DNA of 9,446 nucleotides from Chloroflexota bacterium (GTDB lineage Bacteria > Chloroflexota > Limnocylindria > Limnocylindrales > CSP1-4): assembly GCA_013696945.1 (NCBI GenBank), contig JACCXQ010000249.1, positions 1-9,446 on the forward strand. The letters are read 5' to 3'. The notes under the pieces were generated by a model that saw nothing but the letters and a program-made list of their open reading frames with translations, had not been told where the DNA came from and searched no databases. Every line of letters begins with the position of its first letter. Position 1 is the first letter of the stretch. The position numbers were made by a program, and so were the translations under genes. Below, piece after piece: positions 1 through 5,692 of the stretch.

Positions 1-2
1 GT

Positions 3-104
3 GTGTGGCACCAGCTCTGCAATGTTCTAGTTGAAATCTTGTGCGCTGCGTCTGGGATAGCTTCGGCATACGACAAGTGTGCCCGAGGTGGCCTCTGTCC
101 ATAG
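3..104 (+). CDS. C-terminal scrap of an upstream gene, possibly an Rhs tip
   Basis: Frame 3 is open from the window edge to a TAG at 102-104 and gives 33 residues: a hydrophobic stretch (NVLVEILCAASGIASAY) ending in a short polar, Cys-containing tail. No family can be recognised from so little. The reasons to list it are positional. Its stop overlaps an AGGAGG (103-108), and a small membrane ORF begins within or just after it. The same tip-then-membrane-partner order recurs at 455-1473, where the first member is clearly an Rhs tail ending in a hydrophobic stretch and a Cys-containing tail. I infer this is the end of the preceding Rhs-type C-terminal tip. It could equally be chance open frame. 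Confidence 0.25.
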   Translation: MWHQLCNVLVEILCAASGIASAYDKCARGGLCP

Positions 105-444
105 GAGGCAACGAGTACTGCAAGATAATGCACCAGTCGCTCTGGGACCAATCGTGGGATCGGCCCTGGTATCCGCAGTCGCGCTGTACGCGCAGCACCT
201 TCGAAAGATCGGCTCAGACCGGTACGTTGGACTGTGGAGGCGGCTGGGTGAACATGCCGCTAGGCGGACTGTCGTCGCCGCATCCGCGACTGGCGCGCTG
301 CTAGCTGCCATGCTATTGCTGCTCTTCTCGAGCCGCCTAAGACGCTGTCAAGCACCTGACGGACCCCGGCGGTGCCGACCATGCCGACCATGCCGACCGG
401 CGGCACGGTCACCAGCTCATCCGCCGGACGCGTTTCTGGCATGA
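79..444 (+). CDS. Small membrane protein, candidate immunity partner
   Basis: This 121-residue ORF belongs to no family I can name. Two hydrophobic segments are visible, about residues 20-38 and 64-86, joined by a basic loop with RRLGEHAARR. The last 35 residues are Arg/Pro/Cys-rich (CRPCRPCRP) because the frame crosses a 9-base tandem repeat, so the natural end may be earlier or disturbed. The start is uncertain. GTG at 79 has no Shine-Dalgarno. A perfect AGGAGG at 103-108 overlaps the stop of the preceding frame and lies nine bases before a CTG at 118, in the same frame, which suggests translational coupling with an unusual start. The ORF sits between a possible upstream tip and an orphan Rhs core fragment, the slot normally held by an immunity gene. 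It could also be a spurious frame. Confidence 0.35.
   Translation: MPEVASVHRRQRVLQDNAPVALGPIVGSALVSAVALYAQHLRKIGSDRYVGLWRRLGEHAARRTVVAASATGALLAAMLLLLFSSRLRRCQAPDGPRRCRPCRPCRPAARSPAHPPDAFLA
103..108 (+). promoter_or_regulatory. Shine-Dalgarno AGGAGG overlapping a stop codon
   Basis: The TAG ending the frame-3 scrap (102-104) runs straight into a perfect AGGAGG. In the frame of the membrane ORF the nearest initiation-like codon at proper spacing is CTG at 118. The ATG at 128 opens a different frame of low-complexity, non-hydrophobic sequence. The arrangement implies coupled translation of the downstream ORF. Confidence 0.35.
373..398 (+). repeat. 9-base tandem repeat, almost three copies
   Basis: The unit TGCCGACCA occurs twice in full, followed by TGCCGACC, giving a period of exactly nine bases. 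In the small membrane ORF it reads CRP repeated, and in the Rhs frame it reads ADH repeated. It lies between the end of the convincing membrane-protein sequence (about 336) and the first convincing Rhs core residues (about 431), so it marks the junction zone between modules. Confidence 0.8.
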
Positions 445-454
445 CGCCACCGGC

Positions 455-1057
455 TTGACCCTCGAGACCGGCGCCGCATCGGCCACCTACCTGCGAGATC
501 CCGGCGGCCTGCTCCTCTCGGTCAGCTCGGGCGGCGGCCTCTCGAACTACGGCCGCGACCGCCTGGGCACGATCACTGCCCTGACCTCGGGAAGCCAGAC
601 CCTCACCGACACCTATCGCTATGACCCGTGGGGCCAGTCCATCGGCGGCTCAGGCTCGGCCTACAACGCCTTCCGCTACACGGCTACCTACAAGGACGCC
701 GCGACCGGCCTCTACCAGATGGGCGCCCGCTACTACCAGCCCGCGTCAGGCCGCTTCACCCAGCTCGACCCCAACCCGAACGAGCTGCTGAGCGTCAACC
801 GCTACGCCTACACCGGCTGCAACCCGACCAGCTACACCGATCCGACGGGGCTGAGCCACTGTCCTAGCTGGGCTCAGTTCCTCGCACAGGCAGTCATCGG
901 GGGTGCGGCGCTGACGGCGATCGTTAGCTTCGCGTTGTTCGTCATGGCGCTGCCGGTATCCTTGGCGACTCTCAGCTTCTTCATCGCGTTCGAGCTTGCG
1001 CTCTGGGGCGTGATCAGAGCCGCAAACACGTACAACCAGGACTGTTATGCGAGATGA
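455..1057 (+). CDS. Orphan Rhs core end with hydrophobic C-terminal tip (5'-truncated)
   Basis: This is the distal end of an Rhs/YD-repeat protein. Counting from TTG at 455, the signature blocks are DTYRYDPWGQ (52-61), GLYQMGARYY (85-94) and SGRFTQLDP (98-106), closing with NRYAYT (115-120) and TDPTGL (128-133). After this core end comes a 67-residue tip with two hydrophobic helices (about 143-166 and 168-189) and a polar end containing one Cys. Rhs-like residues (RFWHDATGL) continue upstream of the TTG to about 431, and the frame stays open to a TAA at 338-340 with no normal start. A full Rhs protein is usually well over 1,000 residues, so this is an orphan core-end-plus-tip cassette, which normally serves as a recombination donor that swaps the tip of a full-length Rhs gene. 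It overlaps the next gene by ATGA. Whether the tip is a toxin, such as a membrane-active peptide, is inference. Confidence 0.8.
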   Translation: MTLETGAASATYLRDPGGLLLSVSSGGGLSNYGRDRLGTITALTSGSQTLTDTYRYDPWGQSIGGSGSAYNAFRYTATYKDAATGLYQMGARYYQPASGRFTQLDPNPNELLSVNRYAYTGCNPTSYTDPTGLSHCPSWAQFLAQAVIGGAALTAIVSFALFVMALPVSLATLSFFIAFELALWGVIRAANTYNQDCYAR

Positions 1058-1473
1058 GAGTGACGACGAATAGGTCGGAGCGACTGCATCGGCTGCAGCT
1101 CATCTTCGCTTTCGGCGTTCTCCAGCTGATTGTGTCGTGGCTTGTATTGCTGTTCATCACTCAGAACATCGTCTTCCTCCATCCCCTGGTAACCAACCTA
1201 GGTGCGGTGCACGCGTGGACTGTCCTTGTTCGCTCACGGCGCGTCGCCAAGGTGGTGAGGACCGTAGCAGCTGTATCGGCTTTCGTCGGCCTGCTAATCT
1301 CCTTCGGCGTTATCCTCGGTATCGTGAGTCTCGAAGAATCCCTGTTCGACGCCGGCCTCATTGGATCGCTGGCGGTGGTGTTGCTCATGACGAACATCTT
1401 TCAGAACAACAACGAACGGGAACGCGCTGACGGTCTCGATCGCTCGCTGCCCCGTGGCACGGTGAAGGGATGA
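1054..1473 (+). CDS. Polytopic membrane protein, candidate Rhs immunity protein
   Basis: The 139-residue product matches no family I recognise. It has strong hydrophobic segments at about residues 13-36, 69-92 and 99-115, a weaker one near 44-60, a basic N-terminus (MRVTTNRSER) and a charged polar tail (NNNERERADGLDR). Its ATG overlaps the TGA of the Rhs tip as ATGA, so the two are almost certainly translated together. In Rhs and CDI systems the gene directly after the toxin tip encodes immunity, and a membrane immunity protein would suit a membrane-inserting tip. This role is inferred from position and from the hydrophobic character of both partners. Base composition is clearly poorer in GC than neighbouring genes (28 of 60 bases at 1141-1200), as expected for a mobile accessory cassette. 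Confidence 0.65.
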   Translation: MRVTTNRSERLHRLQLIFAFGVLQLIVSWLVLLFITQNIVFLHPLVTNLGAVHAWTVLVRSRRVAKVVRTVAAVSAFVGLLISFGVILGIVSLEESLFDAGLIGSLAVVLLMTNIFQNNNERERADGLDRSLPRGTVKG

Positions 1474-1720
1474 CGCACGAGGTGTGCCGCCAGCCGGTGC
1501 ACGGTAGACTTTCGTCGGGCCAGCGGCCGACACCGGCGCCGCCGCTTGGCGGGCCTGCTTGCATGTCGCGACCGCGGCTAGCGCGACGCGCGAGCGGGCA
1601 CGACTGTCGGCCCCGGGACGCCATCGCTGGCGACCGGGCACTGCGCTGGTCCTGCACGACCATGTCCTGGTCCACCCGGGACTGCCTTCCTATCGACGGG
1701 TGAGCGGCTACCCTTCGACG
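1474..1720. other. Intergenic gap between Rhs cassette and aminotransferase
   Basis: No convincing gene lies here. The frames that are open are Arg/Pro-rich and unlike any protein. Visible structure: an inverted repeat GCCGGTG (1493-1499) / CACCGGC (1531-1537), a TAGACT box at 1505-1510 in the spacer between its arms, and a short hairpin CCGCC-GCTT-GGCGG at 1539-1552. The hairpin could end transcription of the membrane gene but has no T-run. Confidence 0.4.
1709..1714 (+). promoter_or_regulatory. Candidate -10 box (TACCCT) for a leaderless aminotransferase mRNA
   Basis: TACCCT ends six bases before the ATG at 1721, which would place the transcription start at or next to the start codon. There is no Shine-Dalgarno in front of that ATG. 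No clear -35 element is seen. The same geometry is found in front of two other genes here (5626 minus and 5693 plus), which makes it more credible than a single match would be. Confidence 0.4.
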
Positions 1721-2905
1721 ATGCCGCGCATCTCCCGCAAGGCCGAGTCGTTCGGCGAATCGGTCATCCGCGAGATGACGCGGCTCGCGATGCGCCACGA
1801 CGCGATCAACCTGGCCCAGGGCTTTCCCGACTTCGAGGCGCCCGCCGAGATCAAGGCCGCTGCCTGTGCCGCCATCGAGGCGGACATCAACCAGTACGCC
1901 ATCACCTGGGGCGCGAAGCCGTTCCGCGACGCCATCAGCGCCAAGACCGCGCATTGGTATCCGGGCTGGGAGGTCGACCCCGAGACGCAGCTGACGGTCA
2001 CCTGCGGTGCGACCGAGGGGATGATCGCCTCGATGCTGGCGGTGCTCGACCCCGGTGACGAGCTCATCGTGTTCGAGCCGTTCTACGAGAACTACGGGCC
2101 CGATGCCATCCTCGCCGGCGCCGTCCCGCGCTACGTGACGCTCCACGAGCCCGACTGGCGCTTCGACCCGGACGAGCTGCGCGCCACGTTCAGCCCGCGG
2201 ACCCGCGGCATCGTCGTGAACTCCCCGCACAACCCGACCGGCCGGGTCTTCACGCGAGAGGAGCTCGAGCTGGTCGCCGAGCTGTGCATCGAGCACGATG
2301 TGGTCTGCTTCACCGACGAGATCTACGAGCACATCCGTTACGCCGGCGAGCACGTTCCCATGGCGACCATCCCGGGCATGGCCGAGCGCACGATCGCCGT
2401 CAACGCCCTCTCCAAGACCTATTCGGTCACCGGCTGGCGCGTGGGCTGGGTGATCGCCAGCCCGACGCTCACGTCCGGCATCCGGAAGGTGCACGACTTC
2501 CTGACCGTCGGAGCGGCTGCGCCCCTCCAGCAGGCGGGCGCGGTGGCGCTCGCGATGCCCGACGCGTACTACGACGACCTGGCGGCCGGGTACCGGGAGC
2601 GTCGCGACGTTCTCGTGGGGGCCCTGACGCGCGCCGGTTTCCGCACCACGGCGCCCGACGGCGCCTACTACGTCATGACCGACATCTCGGACCTCACCGA
2701 GGACGACGACGTCACCTTTGCGCGGCGTCTGGTGGAGGTTCCCGGCATCGCGGCAGTGCCCGGGTCCAGCTTCTATTCGCGGAGGGAGCTTGGCCGGACC
2801 AAGTTGCGCTTCGCCTTCCCCAAGCGCCTGGCGACCCTGGCCGGAGCCGCCGAGCGGCTGATGGCGGTCGACCCAGCGCAGGCCCGAGCAAGCGGAGTGC
2901 GCTAG
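1721..2905 (+). CDS. Class I/II PLP-dependent aminotransferase
   Basis: A complete 394-residue fold-type I aminotransferase, the usual length for the family. It moves an amino group between an amino acid and a 2-oxo acid in the cytoplasm. Visible landmarks: the N-terminal INLAQGFPDF substrate-site segment (29-38), SPHNPTG (168-174) with the Asn that contacts the PLP ring hydroxyl, FTDEIYEH (197-204) with the Asp that pairs with the pyridine nitrogen, the Schiff-base Lys232 in ALSKTYSVTGWRVG (229-242), and Arg363 in KLRFAFP for the substrate carboxylate. The sequence most resembles the group holding kynurenine/glutamine transaminase K and methionine aminotransferases, so an aromatic or sulfur amino acid substrate is likely but not proven. 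ATG 1721 was chosen because similar proteins begin about here and the upstream extension is Arg/Pro-rich; an in-frame GTG at 1700 is possible. It stands alone, without an operon partner. Confidence 0.93.
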   Translation: MPRISRKAESFGESVIREMTRLAMRHDAINLAQGFPDFEAPAEIKAAACAAIEADINQYAITWGAKPFRDAISAKTAHWYPGWEVDPETQLTVTCGATEGMIASMLAVLDPGDELIVFEPFYENYGPDAILAGAVPRYVTLHEPDWRFDPDELRATFSPRTRGIVVNSPHNPTGRVFTREELELVAELCIEHDVVCFTDEIYEHIRYAGEHVPMATIPGMAERTIAVNALSKTYSVTGWRVGWVIASPTLTSGIRKVHDFLTVGAAAPLQQAGAVALAMPDAYYDDLAAGYRERRDVLVGALTRAGFRTTAPDGAYYVMTDISDLTEDDDVTFARRLVEVPGIAAVPGSSFYSRRELGRTKLRFAFPKRLATLAGAAERLMAVDPAQARASGVR

Positions 2906-2924
2906 GGGCGATCGGGTTTCGCCC
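2906..2924 (+). terminator. Short GC hairpin just after the aminotransferase stop
   Basis: GGGCG (2906-2910) and CGCCC (2920-2924) can pair across a nine-base loop, immediately after the stop codon. There is no T-run behind it, so it is at best a weak or Rho-type terminator. Confidence 0.25.
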
Positions 2925-2950
2925 TGATATGGCAAACCTGTTGCAAAGGC

Positions 2951-2980
2951 TGGACGGACCGCACCTCAGTGCGGCATACT
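2951..2980 (+). promoter_or_regulatory. Candidate promoter with an inverted repeat in its spacer
   Basis: A TGGACG (2951-2956) and a CATACT (2975-2980) stand 18 bases apart, acceptable as -35 and -10 elements. The spacer holds a perfect palindrome, CCGCAC-CTCA-GTGCGG (2959-2974). A dyad in this position is where a repressor dimer typically binds. The alternative reading is a terminator stem for the aminotransferase, since the repeat would also fold in RNA, but no T-run follows. If it is a promoter, it would give the next gene a leader of roughly 240 bases. Confidence 0.3.
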
Positions 2981-3044
2981 CCCCGCGACCGCCCCAGCGT
3001 CAGGGAGCCGACCACAACCGAAGATCGCCGCCCGAGTAGGAACG

Positions 3045-3122
3045 GGCCGGGTCGCCTGCCCGGCCATCAGCCCTCAGGTCTGCCCCAGCGGACCTGCCGT
3101 CACTGCTCACGCGTTCGCGCGT
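3045..3122 (+). promoter_or_regulatory. Hairpin-rich leader ahead of the caspase-like gene
   Basis: Three consecutive stems are visible in the 325-base gap between genes. The first is GGCCGGG/CCCGGCC (3045-3065, seven-base loop). The second is CAGGTCTGC/GCGGACCTG (3075-3096, nine pairs including one G-U, CCCA loop). The third is ACGCG-TTCG-CGCGT (3109-3122, UUCG loop). In addition GCGACC at 2985-2990 can pair with GGTCGC at 3050-3055, competing with the first stem. I recognise no known riboswitch class. The rest of the gap (2906-3230) carries no supported gene. High GC makes chance stems easier, so function is uncertain. Confidence 0.3.
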
Positions 3123-3217
3123 ATGCCCCGATCGCCGCCCCAGCCCTGTCGCCCACCGTTCCTGCCCAGGCCGGCCAAGCCCACCGTCGACTGCGTCGCT
3201 GCAGTCGTCTGGCAGGG

Positions 3218-3223
3218 AGGAGG
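3218..3223 (+). promoter_or_regulatory. Shine-Dalgarno that fixes a TTG start
   Basis: AGGAGG, within a longer purine run, lies seven bases before TTG at 3231. No other in-frame start between 3123 and 3303 has a site like it. It therefore sets the start of the caspase-like gene 36 codons downstream of the longest open frame. Confidence 0.75.
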
Positions 3224-3230
3224 CAGGATA

Positions 3231-5099
3231 TTGACCGCGTCGGACCGAGGCGCCCAGAGGGCGTCAGCCGTCATCCGCTTCGAGGCGCACGCTGTGGCTC
3301 GCATGGTCGTCGTGGCCGTGCTCGCAGCCCTCGTCGCCGTCGGAGCGATCTCCACCACACGACCCGACCCCGTCGCCGCGGGTGCGTCTTCGGTCTCCCC
3401 CAGGGCCGTCATCATCGTCGGGCCATCCGGCAAGTCCACGAGCGATTACCTCAAGGAAGGTGAGCTCCTGGCCGACCAGGCCGAGGACGCCGGGATGGGG
3501 GTGACCCGCATCTTCCACCCGCGCGCCACTTGGCAGCGGGTCGTCGAGTCCACGCGCGGGGCCCATTTCGTCGTCTACTTCGGTCACGGCAATGGCTGGC
3601 CGAGCCCATACCCGCCCTTCCAGGAGAACACGAAGGACGGCTTCGGGTTGAATGCTTACGAGGGCGCGCCGTCCGGTAGCCACGTCTACTACGGAGGCAA
3701 CAGGATCCGCGAGAAGATCCGCCTCGCGGAGAACGCCGTGGTCATGATCTACCGCGCCTGCTACGCGGCCGGGAATGGCGAGGACAGCCAGCCCATCCCG
3801 AGCCGCGCGATAGCGACCGAGCGGGTAGACAACTTCTCCGCTGCATTCCTGGCGAACCGGGTCGGAGCCGGCGTCGTGATGGCCTACCGGACCAAGCAGT
3901 GGGTCAACTTCCCGGCGCAGCTCATGAAGCCGCACAAGACGATGGACGACGTATTCCAAACACGCAGCTCGCAGCCGGGATGGCGGATGAGCGGCTGGAT
4001 GGGCGAGATCCTCTACCAGACCGACTCGGACCGGACGGACGGTGCGCGGATCCGCCTCGACCAGCACCCCAGCGGCGGTTACTCACGTGCCATCACCGGG
4101 GATCTGGGACTGACCACCGATGAGTGGCTGGGCGCTGCGCAGGAACCCGACGCCACGGCCCCCGACCTCACCGACGTGACGGCCAGCGCAGGGGGAGATG
4201 TCGAGCCCGCCGGCGGCGACTCCACCGTCGCGTTCAGTCCCAACGGCGACGGCATCGATGAGACCGTCACGCTCGAGCACCGGGTCTCCGAAGGGGCATG
4301 GGTCGATGTGGACGTGACCGACTCGCTGGGCACGGTCGTGCGTCGGCTCTCGGCATGGTCGGAGGCCGGCCTCGGTATGACGACATGGAACGGGCGAGAC
4401 GACGAGGGCGCGGCGGTCCCGGATGGGACCTATCGACTCAGCGTCACGGCGCGCGACTCGTCGGACAATCGCAGTGGCGCGGTGCCCGCCGACGTTCGGG
4501 CCCTATCCGTCCTGCGCGCTCCGGCATGGGACGCGGAGGCATTCAACGGGACCGACGGCGACTCACTGGCCGCCACAGCCGCGTTCGACGTCGAGCTCAT
4601 GCGCGCCGCAACGGTCTCACTGCGCATCAAGCACGCCGACGGAGGCATGGTCAGGACGCTCCAGAGTGATGCGGCGTTCCCCGCAGGGACGTTCGGCGCA
4701 GCATGGGATGGGCGGGACGACCAGGGCGCTGCCGTCGAGGACGGCCGGTACTTCGGGGTCGTGACGGCCACCACGGAGGCCGGATCGGTGACCCACCGGC
4801 TGAAGGTCTGGCATGGCCCGTTCCGGCTCAGGGCCAGCGACAAGACCCCGAGCCGAGGGCAGCGTGTCCGCTTCACGGTGCTGGCAACGGAGCCGCTCGC
4901 GGCCGACCCGAGGCTGACCATCAAGCAGCCGGGCGTGAATGCGTTCTATTGGAACACCGCGAAGGTGGGGCCGAACGAGTACCAGGCGTGGGTCACGCTC
5001 CGCTCAGGCGGGCGTGCGGGCATGCTCCAGGTGACGGTCACAGGTCGCGATGTCGCGAGCCGGTCCGAGTCGTACCTGAAGAGCTTCGAGCTGCGCTAG
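3231..5099 (+). CDS. Exported caspase-like (C25-like) protein with FlgD-type Ig domains
   Basis: The 622-residue product starts at TTG. Residues 24-42 form a hydrophobic export signal or membrane anchor after a long basic N-region, with a plausible cleavage site near VAAG (48-51). Residues 58-230 look like a caspase-hemoglobinase fold. The strand AVIIVG is followed by VVYFGHGNGW with a candidate catalytic His119, and by VVMIYRACYAAG with a candidate nucleophile Cys177; spacing and flanks match the His-Cys dyad of clan CD peptidases such as gingipain C25. Residues 331-407 and about 450-527 are two FlgD-like Ig modules, each with the W-[ND]-GRDD-x-GAAV-x-DG-x-Y signature (386-401 and 492-507). 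The first is preceded by the acidic FSPNGDG (335-341). Residues 530-622 form a further beta-rich domain. It probably acts outside the membrane as a peptidase on unknown substrates. No sorting motif is visible at the C-terminus. The gene stands alone, behind a hairpin-rich leader. Confidence 0.75.
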   Translation: MTASDRGAQRASAVIRFEAHAVARMVVVAVLAALVAVGAISTTRPDPVAAGASSVSPRAVIIVGPSGKSTSDYLKEGELLADQAEDAGMGVTRIFHPRATWQRVVESTRGAHFVVYFGHGNGWPSPYPPFQENTKDGFGLNAYEGAPSGSHVYYGGNRIREKIRLAENAVVMIYRACYAAGNGEDSQPIPSRAIATERVDNFSAAFLANRVGAGVVMAYRTKQWVNFPAQLMKPHKTMDDVFQTRSSQPGWRMSGWMGEILYQTDSDRTDGARIRLDQHPSGGYSRAITGDLGLTTDEWLGAAQEPDATAPDLTDVTASAGGDVEPAGGDSTVAFSPNGDGIDETVTLEHRVSEGAWVDVDVTDSLGTVVRRLSAWSEAGLGMTTWNGRDDEGAAVPDGTYRLSVTARDSSDNRSGAVPADVRALSVLRAPAWDAEAFNGTDGDSLAATAAFDVELMRAATVSLRIKHADGGMVRTLQSDAAFPAGTFGAAWDGRDDQGAAVEDGRYFGVVTATTEAGSVTHRLKVWHGPFRLRASDKTPSRGQRVRFTVLATEPLAADPRLTIKQPGVNAFYWNTAKVGPNEYQAWVTLRSGGRAGMLQVTVTGRDVASRSESYLKSFELR

Positions 5100-5626
5100 C
5101 GGGCGGACCTCGATCCCGCGAGGCTCTCCACGAACGAGGCGATCCGCTCGATCGCCTCGTTGAGCACGGGCCTCAGCCCATGCCCCACCCGCGGCCATGT
5201 GTGGAGCGTGGCGTCAGGAAGGCGTTGCGCGATGGCCAGCCTCAGTAGCTCGATCCGGGCGAAAGGGTCAGCCTCCCCCGACAGGAAGAGCACCGGGCAT
5301 CGGATGCCGGCCCAGTGGTCGGTGCGCGGCTCCCAGTCGGGTGCGCCGGGGCGGTGGAGCGGGTAGGAGATCAGGACGAGGCCATCGACTCGCGTCTCGG
5401 GGCGTGCGGCCAGTAGGCTCGCGACGCGACCGCCGTATGACTGACCGCCGATGACGGTCGCATCGTCCGATCGCGAGGCCGCGGCGTATGCATCGACCGC
5501 GTCCTCGGCGCGCCGCTTCGGGATGTCGATCGCATCCGCAGCGATGCCTCGCGCAGCCAGGCCGTCCACGTACCGCCGCATCGTCGCTGCGGTCCCCGAG
5601 GCACCCGGCGCAAGCACCACACGCAT
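5096..5626 (-). CDS. Small alpha/beta hydrolase (KANL3/Tex30-like)
   Basis: A 176-residue cytoplasmic hydrolase of the compact alpha/beta group. The N-terminus MRVVLAPGASG carries the first strand and oxyanion-type loop. The nucleophile elbow is GGQSYGG with Ser63, the acid is Asp120 in SGEADPF, and the base is His149 in RVGHG. The triad is therefore complete and in the right order. There is no lid domain, as expected for the Tex30/KANL3-like and dienelactone-hydrolase-like group. The substrate cannot be told. ATG at 5626 is preferred over an in-frame GTG at 5644, because the family begins with this strand and a TAGCCT box lies eight bases before the ATG. It converges on the caspase-like gene, and both stop codons lie in one CTAG at 5096-5099. 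Confidence 0.85.
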   Translation of the reverse strand: MRVVLAPGASGTAATMRRYVDGLAARGIAADAIDIPKRRAEDAVDAYAAASRSDDATVIGGQSYGGRVASLLAARPETRVDGLVLISYPLHRPGAPDWEPRTDHWAGIRCPVLFLSGEADPFARIELLRLAIAQRLPDATLHTWPRVGHGLRPVLNEAIERIASFVESLAGSRSAR

Positions 5627-5634
5627 GGCGGGGC

Positions 5635-5640
5635 AGGCTA
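5635..5640 (-). promoter_or_regulatory. Candidate -10 box (TAGCCT) for the hydrolase
   Basis: Read on the minus strand, TAGCCT ends eight bases before the ATG at 5626. There is no Shine-Dalgarno between them, which fits a leaderless or near-leaderless message. It lies back to back with the plus-strand box at 5680-5685 in a 66-base divergent spacer. Confidence 0.35.
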
Positions 5641-5679
5641 TCACCCATCGGACCCATGCGCGGCGGTTCGCCGAGCCGC

Positions 5680-5685
5680 TACCGT
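5680..5685 (+). promoter_or_regulatory. Candidate -10 box (TACCGT) for the GH114 remnant
   Basis: TACCGT ends seven bases before the ATG at 5693, within GAGCCGCTACCGT, which resembles GAGCGGCTACCCT ahead of the aminotransferase. No Shine-Dalgarno is present. This again fits a leaderless start. Confidence 0.4.
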
Positions 5686-5692
5686 AACGCGG

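Noticed and set aside
373..398. 9-base repeat as a CRISPR or regulatory iteron array
   Set aside because: Copies are directly adjacent, far too short for CRISPR, and fewer than three; it is a simple tandem duplication.
1559..1720. N-terminal extension of the aminotransferase from ATG 1559
   Set aside because: The added 54 residues are Arg/Pro-rich and unlike the family. The chosen ATG at 1721 matches the normal protein length and has a promoter-like box before it.
1385..2935. 516-residue minus-strand open frame opposite the aminotransferase
   Set aside because: It is Arg/Gly/Asp-rich with no domain and lies wholly antisense to a gene with all its catalytic residues. Long antisense frames are expected at this GC.
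3123..3230. Longer start (ATG 3123) for the caspase-like protein
   Set aside because: It would add 36 Pro/Arg-rich residues before the export signal, starts on the edge of a hairpin and has no Shine-Dalgarno, whereas TTG 3231 has a perfect one.
3264..4067. 267-residue minus-strand open frame opposite the caspase-like gene
   Set aside because: No domain is recognisable and the plus strand encodes the signal sequence and His-Cys dyad over the same bases.
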